In this document: positions 1 through 5,515 of the stretch, one piece after another
Numbering within the stretch: position 1 is the first letter of the stretch
Layout of the letters: each line of letters starts with the position of its first letter
Assembly: GCA_002695115.1 (NCBI GenBank)
Contig: NZOA01000008.1
Span: 35,424 to 41,678, forward strand
From: Planctomycetota bacterium
GTDB taxonomy: Bacteria; Planctomycetota; UBA8108
Length of the DNA stretch: 6,255 nt
Direction: 5' to 3'
Notes under the pieces: model-generated
What the model was told of the DNA's origin: nothing
Database searches by the model: none
Seen by the model: only the letters and a program-made list of their open reading frames with translations
Translations under genes and position numbers: made by a program

Positions 1-456
1 ACCGAGCTGAACCTCGGGAAGACCGAGCCGGGTCTTCTCGAAATCGCTGGCAATTCGAAAATCACAAGCCAGGGCCAGCTCGGCGCCGCCGCCAAGGCAA
101 TTGCCGTGAATTGCCGCGGCCGTGACAGCCTGCATGGAGGACAGCTTGCCGAGAACCGCCTGTCCCCGGCGGGCCTGCCCGGTGGCCTCCTGCCGATCCG
201 TAACCGCCCGGATCTCGGAGATATCGGCCCCCGCGATAAAGGTCCCGCTGCCTTCCTTGCCGCCGATGACCACCAGTCCCCGAATACTCTTATCCGAGGC
301 CACCTCATCGAGGACCCGGTCCAGCTCCTCGATGACCGCCTCGCTGAGCTTGTTTACCTTATGCCCGGGCAGATCGAATACGAGAAAGGCGATCCCATCT
401 TCGGCGGGCTCGACGGTCCAGGCGGCTGTATTGGAACTTTTTTTCCCGCCGGTCAT
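1..456 (-). CDS. fadJ: FadJ-like multifunctional fatty acid oxidation protein, N-terminal enoyl-CoA hydratase part (partial)
   Basis: The first 152 codons of a crotonase-fold protein; the gene runs off the left edge. Seen: an oxyanion-loop motif AGADIS at residues 75-80, a Gly-rich motif HGNCLGGGAEL at 117-127, and LGLPEVQLG at 144-152. By family pattern Glu126 and Glu148 are the two catalytic glutamates that hydrate trans-2-enoyl-CoA to L-3-hydroxyacyl-CoA. The spacing between them (22 residues) and the Lys-Thr before LGLPEVQLG fit FadJ better than FadB, where the spacing is 20. FadJ and FadB proteins carry a C-terminal 3-hydroxyacyl-CoA dehydrogenase, which would lie beyond the edge and is not seen, so a stand-alone hydratase cannot be excluded. 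The start is fixed by an ATGA overlap with the thiolase stop and by a GGAGG seven bases upstream. The product is probably the cytoplasmic alpha subunit partnering the thiolase. An A7 run lies in codons 5-7. Confidence 0.88.
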   Translation of the reverse strand, partial: MTGGKKSSNTAAWTVEPAEDGIAFLVFDLPGHKVNKLSEAVIEELDRVLDEVASDKSIRGLVVIGGKEGSGTFIAGADISEIRAVTDRQEATGQARRGQAVLGKLSSMQAVTAAAIHGNCLGGGAELALACDFRIASDFEKTRLGLPEVQLG

Positions 457-1772
457 TCGATGGCCTCCACCACCACGGCGCCGCCCTGTCCGCCCCCGAC
501 ACAGAGAGTGGCGAGTCCTCGGCCGAGCCCCCGGCGGCGAAGGTCCTTGAGCAGGGCGAGCACGATGCGGGCCCCACTGGCTCCGACCGGGTGACCAAGC
601 GCGATGGCTCCTCCATTGACGTTGAGCCGATCGAAAGAGAGCTCTCCGATCGGCTCGGACAGCCCAAGCTCTCCGGCGGCAAAGGCGGCCGAGTCGAACG
701 CAGCGCAATTGGCGAGCACCTGGGCCGCGAAGGCCTCGTTCAGTTCGATCCTGTCCATGTCTTTCAATGAGGAGCCCGCCCGATCGAGGGCGATCGGCGT
801 GCTGAAGGCGGGGCCAAGCCCCATCCTCCCCGGAGAGCAACCACGGTAGGCGTAGGACACTATCCGTCCAAGGGGTTCGAGTCCAAGCTCGGCCGCCTTC
901 TCTTCGCTCGCAAGCAGAAGAGCGACTCCCCCATCGGTGAGCGGACAGGAATTCCCGACGGTGACGGTCCCCAGGGTCCTGTCGAAATATGGTCTCAGCT
1001 TCTGCAGGGCCTCGATCGACTGGCCCTTACGAGGACCGACATCTTCGGTGACCGCCTCGTAGTTCGCGCCGGCATGCACAGCGACAATCTCCTCCGAGAG
1101 GATGCCGGCCGCGCCGGCGATGCAGGCCCGCTGGTGGCTCTGCAGGGCGAATTCATCCTGCTCTTCCCTGGAGATGGAGAACTCCCGGGCCAGGTTTTCC
1201 GCGGTCTCCCCCATGTTCAGCCCGCAGACCGGGTCCATGAGTCCCTGCTCGATGCCGATCACGGGCTTGAAATCTCCCAGCCTGAAGCTCGTGAACACGG
1301 CGAGCTTCCCGAAGATTGAACGCGACCTGGCCAGGCGAACAAACTTATCGCGGGTCCCTTCCTGGTAGAGGAAGGGGATACCCGACATCGACTCAACCCC
1401 GCCGGCTACCACGAGCTCACAATAGCCGAAGCGAATCCTGTCAAAGGCGGTGGTGATAGCTTCCATACCGGAGGCGCAATTGCGATGAACGGTCGAGGCC
1501 GGGGTGGAGATGGGAACTCCCGCGCGCAGGGCGATCACCCGCGCAATATTCGCCGAATCCGCCGGCTGGGCGACATTACCGAAGATGACCTCGTCCACCT
1601 CGGCGGCCGGGACACCCCGGCGAAGCAGGGTCTCTTCCATCGGGATCCTGCCGAGTTCGCTGGCATGGACCCGGGCCAGGGGGCCGCCCGCCCTGGTGAA
1701 GGGAGTCCGCAGGCCCTCGACCACGACCACCGAACGCGCCCCATCTCTGGATTTTTTCCTGCCTTCGGCCAT
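453..1772 (-). CDS. fadI: Acetyl-CoA C-acyltransferase (3-ketoacyl-CoA thiolase, FadI-type)
   Basis: A complete 439-residue thiolase, the last step of beta-oxidation: 3-ketoacyl-CoA plus CoA gives acetyl-CoA and a shortened acyl-CoA. Seen: LRTPF near residue 21, nucleophile Cys99 in HRNCASGMEA, GGVESMS at 124-130, NEAF at 345-348, catalytic His394 in GGAIALGHPVGASG, and the second active Cys424 in CVGGGQGG. All key residues are present and the length is normal. The long loop at about 135-190 and the GNSCPLTDGG motif near 273-282 resemble FadI or trifunctional-enzyme beta subunits more than FadA or PhaA. Pairing with a FadJ-like gene through a 4-nt overlap supports FadI, but a biosynthetic acetoacetyl-CoA thiolase is a weaker alternative. 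The ATG start has a good GGGAG seven bases upstream. Cytoplasmic. A 145-bp gap separates it from the VWA gene, so it may have its own promoter. Confidence 0.92.
   Translation of the reverse strand: MAEGRKKSRDGARSVVVVEGLRTPFTRAGGPLARVHASELGRIPMEETLLRRGVPAAEVDEVIFGNVAQPADSANIARVIALRAGVPISTPASTVHRNCASGMEAITTAFDRIRFGYCELVVAGGVESMSGIPFLYQEGTRDKFVRLARSRSIFGKLAVFTSFRLGDFKPVIGIEQGLMDPVCGLNMGETAENLAREFSISREEQDEFALQSHQRACIAGAAGILSEEIVAVHAGANYEAVTEDVGPRKGQSIEALQKLRPYFDRTLGTVTVGNSCPLTDGGVALLLASEEKAAELGLEPLGRIVSYAYRGCSPGRMGLGPAFSTPIALDRAGSSLKDMDRIELNEAFAAQVLANCAAFDSAAFAAGELGLSEPIGELSFDRLNVNGGAIALGHPVGASGARIVLALLKDLRRRGLGRGLATLCVGGGQGGAVVVEAIE
464..468 (-). promoter_or_regulatory. Shine-Dalgarno of the fadJ-like gene, inside the thiolase coding end
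   Basis: On the minus strand GGAGG is followed by a 7-nt spacer and then the ATG at 456-454. The site lies in the last codons of the thiolase (Val-Glu-Ala). It fixes the fadJ-like start and, with the ATGA stop/start overlap, suggests coupled translation of the two subunits. Confidence 0.8.
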
Positions 1773-1779
1773 ACCACCA

Positions 1780-1784
1780 CTCCC
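1780..1784 (-). promoter_or_regulatory. Shine-Dalgarno of the thiolase gene
   Basis: On the minus strand GGGAG is followed by a 7-nt spacer and then the ATG at 1772-1770. This is the best-spaced ribosome binding site seen upstream of a gene in a non-coding gap in this window, and it supports the chosen thiolase start. Confidence 0.75.
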
Positions 1785-1825
1785 ACGACGAGCATTCGAA
1801 GAAGGCTGTCACCCGGGGCCATCCG

Positions 1826-1851
1826 CAGAATGGTCCCGCCGACTGAATGGT
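1826..1851. repeat. Short direct repeat upstream of the thiolase (possible operator)
   Basis: Two copies of C-A/T-GAATGGT lie at 1826-1834 and 1843-1851 on the plus strand. They match at 8 of 9 bases, are separated by 8 bp, and have a 17-bp period. They sit 54-79 bp before the thiolase start in the only sizeable gap of the window. They could form a binding site for a fatty-acid-responsive regulator or be chance. I recognise no FadR-type or PsrA-type palindrome here. Confidence 0.3.
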
Positions 1852-1898
1852 ACCTTTGAGAGCCCCGGGCGAAAAGCCCCCAGCTAGCGGATTTCAGT

Positions 1899-1926
1899 GA
1901 GCCTCGCTCGATGAGCCCTACTCGAT
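1899..1926 (-). repeat. Imperfect 14-bp tandem repeat across the VWA stop codon
   Basis: On the minus strand ATCGAGTAGGGCTC is followed directly by ATCGAGCGAGGCTC, with 11 of 14 positions identical. The first copy holds the last two codons (Ile-Glu) and the TAG stop of the VWA gene; the second lies just downstream. It looks like a small local duplication. I see no inverted symmetry and do not take it for a terminator. Confidence 0.45.
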
Positions 1927-3300
1927 AGCGACATAGCGGCCACCGTGATCCTGCGAAAGCCGCTTGAGGAACTCCTCCTTGGCCCCCTTGAAGCCAAGAG
2001 TGAAAATTCTCACATCGCGGAGGAAATTGAGTTCCTTCATCCTTTTATGGATCGCCCGAACGATCTGCGCGGAATCTTCGGGATCTCCCTGGCCCGATGA
2101 CCCGACATGGGTCGGGGCGCCGTCGGTTACCAGGTAGATCGTATCAAGGGAGAGATCGCTGAAGGCCTCCTCCAGGGCGAGATCGGTCACGGTGACCCCC
2201 TCCGCCCGGAGCTCCTCCACGTATTCCCCCGCCTCCTGCTTGTTCCCCTTGCTGGACTTCACCATCGCCTCCTGCCAGGGATCCACATCGCTGGAGTAAG
2301 AAACGAGATTGAACTTCACATCGCTGGGCAGCGCCTTGACGACACGGACGAGTTCCTTCTTGGCGCGCGTGATGCGCCGGCGTTCCTCGGGAGGTTCCCG
2401 CGGCCCCTTCCTGGCAGGGTCGCCGACAACGGTACGTCTACGGGTCGCCTCATCGGCGCCGCGGGGCGCGGGATCGGTCGAGAGCATGCTGCCGGAGACA
2501 TCGAGAATGAAGCAGATATTCTTGCCTGTGACCGCGGCGCCAAAGAGCGTCAGCGCGGTCCTGGCCGAGCCTCTCTTCTCGGGCTCGAAGAAATCCGCCC
2601 GATCCTTGCGGGCCGCCACGTAGTTCTTCCAGTCCACGGCGGCGGGCAGATCGACATGCAGCATCTGCTGCAGCGAGGACTGAAAGGTGAGGAGAGCGCG
2701 CTCCCACTCGGCCGCATCGCCGCTGGGTCTCTTCGTCTCGATGGCGACATAGCGCTCCACCATCTTTTCGACGATGGGAACCTTCTTCGACCGCCGGAGG
2801 TAGTGCAGGCTGCGCCTGACAATCTGTGGAGCCTTGTCATCGAGCGCCTCGATGCAGGAGGCCTCGAGATCGAGATCGGACTTGAAACAGGCCGCGTCGA
2901 GGATCAGGAGCCGTCCGCGCCAATCCGCCCTCTTGTTCTTGCGAATCTTCTCGATCTCGGCGGTAACGTATTTTCCCTTCGCATCCTTGAAGGCGTTGGC
3001 CGCCTTGGAATGGAGGTAATAGTATTCGCCGGAGGTCTCGACCCCGGTGCCGAGGACCCTGGCCATGCTGACGTAGGCATCGACCGCGATCTTGATGGCG
3101 CGACGCTCTCCTGTATCGAGGACGGCGGTAAAGCCCTCGAGGAAGGCCTCGGGATCCTTTCGACTGACCGCCTTCTTGAGATCCAGGGCGGCACTCTTCA
3201 ATTCCTTGCTCTGGGCCGACAGCCGAGGCGATGCCGAAGAGCAGATGGCCGCGAGGATCAGCAGGATTCCATAGGGACAGTTTTTCAGGCCGACAGGCAT
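1918..3300 (-). CDS. Exported VWA-domain protein
   Basis: A 460-residue protein with a likely Sec signal peptide: Lys6, a hydrophobic stretch at about 9-23, and a plausible cut after Ala23 or Ala29. Cys20 is preceded by Ile, so there is no good lipobox. Residues 30-240 are charged and mostly helical, perhaps HEAT-like. A VWA domain follows at about 260-458. Its metal-ion-dependent adhesion site looks complete: Asp267, Ser269 and Ser271 in ILDVSGSM, Thr370 in GVTVTD, and Asp393 in VTDGAP. Such domains bind proteins or ligands through a divalent metal. A Pro/Arg-rich insert at about 275-312 follows the MIDAS. The general layout resembles VWA paralogues common in Planctomycetota; the partner and role are unknown. 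The ATG is preceded by GAGGTG at a long 13-nt spacing, and an in-frame TGA at 3313-3315 rules out longer forms. It lies 85 bp after the small helical ORF. Confidence 0.88.
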   Translation of the reverse strand: MPVGLKNCPYGILLILAAICSSASPRLSAQSKELKSAALDLKKAVSRKDPEAFLEGFTAVLDTGERRAIKIAVDAYVSMARVLGTGVETSGEYYYLHSKAANAFKDAKGKYVTAEIEKIRKNKRADWRGRLLILDAACFKSDLDLEASCIEALDDKAPQIVRRSLHYLRRSKKVPIVEKMVERYVAIETKRPSGDAAEWERALLTFQSSLQQMLHVDLPAAVDWKNYVAARKDRADFFEPEKRGSARTALTLFGAAVTGKNICFILDVSGSMLSTDPAPRGADEATRRRTVVGDPARKGPREPPEERRRITRAKKELVRVVKALPSDVKFNLVSYSSDVDPWQEAMVKSSKGNKQEAGEYVEELRAEGVTVTDLALEEAFSDLSLDTIYLVTDGAPTHVGSSGQGDPEDSAQIVRAIHKRMKELNFLRDVRIFTLGFKGAKEEFLKRLSQDHGGRYVAIE

Positions 3301-3313
3301 GGGTCTTATTGTT

Positions 3314-3319
3314 CACCTC
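3314..3319 (-). promoter_or_regulatory. Probable Shine-Dalgarno of the VWA gene, unusually distant
   Basis: On the minus strand GAGGTG lies 13 nt before the ATG at 3300-3298, which is longer than usual. The GTG within it is out of frame with the VWA gene, and an in-frame TGA overlaps the end of the motif (3315-3313). The downstream ATG is therefore the first usable start, and initiation may be inefficient. Confidence 0.45.
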
Positions 3320-3385
3320 AGCAAGGGCAGATGAGAACTTTTTTCCGGATAGCGCCGTAAAATACCTGGACCGCCGGGGAGAATC

Positions 3386-3877
3386 CTACCAACGTGACGC
3401 GCTGGATCCGCGTCGCTGGGGCGACTCGCTCTCGGCCTCGCCCAGCTTCGCCGCCAGGCTCTCAACCTGGCCGAGAGTCTCGGACTCGTTCTCAATAAGC
3501 CGGACAACTGCCTGCCGGCCCTCTTCCCACCCCGACTCACCGAGGGCATCCGCCAGATTGCCCAGCATCTCGAGGTGTTCCCGGGTCGCTTCGCTGAGCG
3601 GAGCGAGGAGAAACACCGGCCTGATGAAGTTGTACCGCGCATAGTCCATATCCCGAGCTATCTTCGGAAACACCGCCACCTGGCCCTCGAGCAGGGCGCA
3701 GAACTCGGCCACTCCGGCGGAGCTCTCGGAGTAGAGCCGGGCGAAGAGCGCCAGCGCGTCCGTATCACCATCCCCCACTGCACGCAGCTGCGCCACCTCG
3801 TGGAGATAGCGCACGAAGGAGCTGCTCTCGAGATCAAGGGCTTCAGTAAGAAGGTCGAGCGAATCTTGCGAATACAT
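3386..3877 (-). CDS. Small acidic helical protein, possibly ferritin-like four-helix bundle; function unknown
   Basis: I cannot assign a family to this 163-residue protein. Four long amphipathic helices can be read: about 5-32, 38-66, 73-112 and 116-147, followed by a short Ser/Arg-rich tail. Helix 1 has Glu17 seven residues before Tyr24, a spacing reminiscent of ferritin-like helices. Helix 2 has Glu51 and Glu58, helix 3 has Glu100-His101 and Glu103, and helix 4 has Glu129 and Glu131. No clear ExxH diiron motif is visible, so metal binding is unproven. There is no signal peptide or membrane segment, so it is probably cytoplasmic. The ATG lies 3 nt after the nuoN stop with no good Shine-Dalgarno of its own, which suggests translation by coupling to nuoN and expression with complex I. 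It could be an accessory factor or an unrelated passenger gene. Coding reality is supported by its position and coherent helical composition. Confidence 0.72.
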   Translation of the reverse strand: MYSQDSLDLLTEALDLESSSFVRYLHEVAQLRAVGDGDTDALALFARLYSESSAGVAEFCALLEGQVAVFPKIARDMDYARYNFIRPVFLLAPLSEATREHLEMLGNLADALGESGWEEGRQAVVRLIENESETLGQVESLAAKLGEAESESPQRRGSSASRW

Positions 3878-3880
3878 ATC

Positions 3881-5473
3881 TCAGTGAAAAACTATGTCCT
3901 GTGTTTTCTGAAGAACCTCGCCGGCACTGATAAACAGGTAGAAGGTCAGGGCAGCCAGCGCGCAGACCAGGATCTTGCCGAGGGTCGAGACGGTGATCGC
4001 TTCATCCCGATCGCTGTCAACCAGGTACATCTCCCTGGCCACCTTGAGATAATAATAGGCTGAAATAGCCGTATTGACCGCGGCCGCGAAAACAAGCGTG
4101 TAGTACCAGGCGGACATCCCCTCGGCGAGAGCTCCATTCTGCGCCTCGTCGATAACACCGAGGAACAGGTACCACTTCCCGGCAAAACCCGCGGTGGGCG
4201 GCACCCCGATGAGGCTGAAGAGGAATACTACCATGCAGGCGGAAATAAGCGGGGCCCGTCGCCCCAGCCCCTGGTATTCCTCCAGGTCCACGGAGCCGAG
4301 ACGGTTCTCGATGAGAATCACCACCGCGAAGGCGCCGAAGTTCATCGCCAGGTAGGTCAGCAGGTAGAAACCCAGGGCCTGGCTGCCGGTAACACCTGAG
4401 GCATGAAGGATAACGAAGGCCATCATCATGTAGCCGGCATGGGCGATCGACGAATAGGCAAGCATCCTCTTGAGGTTGGTCTGCATCAGGGCCGATAGAT
4501 TCCCGAAGGTCATGGTCACGATCGAAAGGATGATCATCATCTCGATCCACGGGATCTTTTCCCAGGCCGGGGCCAGGCCCTCGACGGGAAGTGCGGAGAG
4601 AAAGCGCAGGGCGAGGGCGAAGCCGGCGGCCTTTGAGAGGACCGACAGGAAGGCCGTAACCGGCGTCGGGGCGCCCTCGTAGACATCCGGCGCCCAGAAA
4701 TGCATGGGCAGGGTCGACATCTTGTAGGCGATCCCCATGAAGACCATGACCAGGGCGACAAGCGTGGTCAGGGCGGCCCGCGTCTGCAGGGTCCAGGCCG
4801 ACCAGAGCTCGTGCTCTCCATTGAAGGTGACGTTGGCGAGCCCCGAGAGCTGGGCGCTGCCGGTCAATCCGTAGAAGAGGGAGAAGCCGTAGGCCATGAC
4901 GGCCGCGGCGACGCTTCCGTAGATCACGTATTTGAGCGCCGCCTCCGAGCCTCGATGATCGCGCCGAATATAGCCCACGAGAATATAGCTCGAGATGCTC
5001 AACAGCTCGAGCGCCATAAAGATCATCAGGAAATGTGTGGCGCTGGCCAGCAGGATGGCGCCGAGCACGGCGCTCAGCAGGATGCCGTAGTATTCTCCCA
5101 TCCTTCGGCCCTCGAACTGGCTCGAAACATAGCTCAGGAAGATTACCGGGATTGCTCCAAGCAGAAAGAACTGCTTGAAGAAGCCGGCGAAGGAATCGCT
5201 GACCAGCATACCCTGAAAGAGGGAATGATCGGATTCGACATGGCCCCCGGACATCGCCGGCAGGAAGCACCCCAGCGCCGCGACCCAGGCCAGGTGCTTC
5301 GAGACGCGAAGCGGCAGCATGAGATCCAGCAGGAAGATCGCCAGCACGAAGGCGATCAAGAGCAGCTCCGAGCTGAAGGCAGGGAGGCTCCCGACAATTT
5401 CCTCCAGGATGCCGCCGAATTTCTCGGCGTCAAAATCCTGGGCGGTCTTGGCTATAAGGCCTGGTTCAAACAT
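3881..5473 (-). CDS. nuoN: NADH-quinone oxidoreductase subunit N
   Basis: A complete 530-residue polytopic protein of the complex I membrane arm, one of three antiporter-like subunits that move protons as NADH reduces quinone. About 14 membrane segments can be read. Family residues for the proton path are present: Glu156 in ALELLSISSY, Lys181 in EAALKYVIYG, Lys251 in AYKMSTLPMHFW, Lys281 in SVLSK, and Lys433 in GFAGKWYLF. The offsets between these match those I recall in E. coli NuoN. The signatures PDVYEGAPTPV (262-272) and NLKRMLAYSSIAHAGY (333-348) are diagnostic. The first 30 or so residues are a mildly acidic extension before the usual start of the family, and no other ATG lies between residue 1 and Met52. 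A GGAG sits 12 nt upstream, a rather long spacing. It follows nuoM by 42 bp, as at the end of standard nuo operons. Confidence 0.97.
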   Translation of the reverse strand: MFEPGLIAKTAQDFDAEKFGGILEEIVGSLPAFSSELLLIAFVLAIFLLDLMLPLRVSKHLAWVAALGCFLPAMSGGHVESDHSLFQGMLVSDSFAGFFKQFFLLGAIPVIFLSYVSSQFEGRRMGEYYGILLSAVLGAILLASATHFLMIFMALELLSISSYILVGYIRRDHRGSEAALKYVIYGSVAAAVMAYGFSLFYGLTGSAQLSGLANVTFNGEHELWSAWTLQTRAALTTLVALVMVFMGIAYKMSTLPMHFWAPDVYEGAPTPVTAFLSVLSKAAGFALALRFLSALPVEGLAPAWEKIPWIEMMIILSIVTMTFGNLSALMQTNLKRMLAYSSIAHAGYMMMAFVILHASGVTGSQALGFYLLTYLAMNFGAFAVVILIENRLGSVDLEEYQGLGRRAPLISACMVVFLFSLIGVPPTAGFAGKWYLFLGVIDEAQNGALAEGMSAWYYTLVFAAAVNTAISAYYYLKVAREMYLVDSDRDEAITVSTLGKILVCALAALTFYLFISAGEVLQKTQDIVFH

Positions 5474-5493
5474 TTACTTACAGGACTCCGTTT

Positions 5494-5509
5494 CCCTGGA
5501 AACCCAGGG
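5494..5509 (-). other. Short perfect hairpin between nuoM and nuoN
   Basis: On the minus strand CCCTGG, a GTTT loop and CCAGGG form a 6-bp stem with a 4-nt loop. It lies entirely in the 42-bp nuoM-nuoN gap. No T-run follows, so it is not an intrinsic terminator. It could stabilise or process the mRNA or tune nuoN translation, since it ends 4 nt before the GGAG of nuoN; it could also be chance. Confidence 0.4.
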
Positions 5510-5515
5510 CCTCAG

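Noticed and set aside
106..594. Overlapping plus-strand open frames opposite the FadJ-like start and thiolase end
   Set aside because: They are low-complexity Pro/Arg/Ser-rich translations antisense to well-supported catalytic motifs.
1867..1879. GGGC-GAAAA-GCCC hairpin in the VWA-thiolase gap as a terminator
   Set aside because: The stem is only 4 bp and no T-run follows on either strand, so it does not qualify as an intrinsic terminator.
3229..3300. Lipoprotein signal in the VWA protein at Cys20
   Set aside because: The residue before Cys is Ile, not Gly, Ala or Ser, so the lipobox is poor; an ordinary Sec signal peptide fits better.
2107..3360. Open frame of 417 codons on the plus strand opposite the VWA gene
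   Set aside because: It lies antisense to a gene with a clear signal peptide and MIDAS. Its translation has no recognisable domain and the mixed composition typical of a shadow frame in GC-rich DNA.
3301..3385. Promoter for the VWA gene in the 85-bp gap
   Set aside because: There are some A/T-rich stretches, but I find no convincingly spaced -35/-10 pair, so I do not annotate one.
4017..5270. Open frame of 417 codons on the minus strand inside nuoN in another frame
   Set aside because: It is fully inside nuoN, rich in Arg, Pro and Gly with no membrane segments or motifs, as expected from a shifted reading of a GC-rich membrane protein gene.
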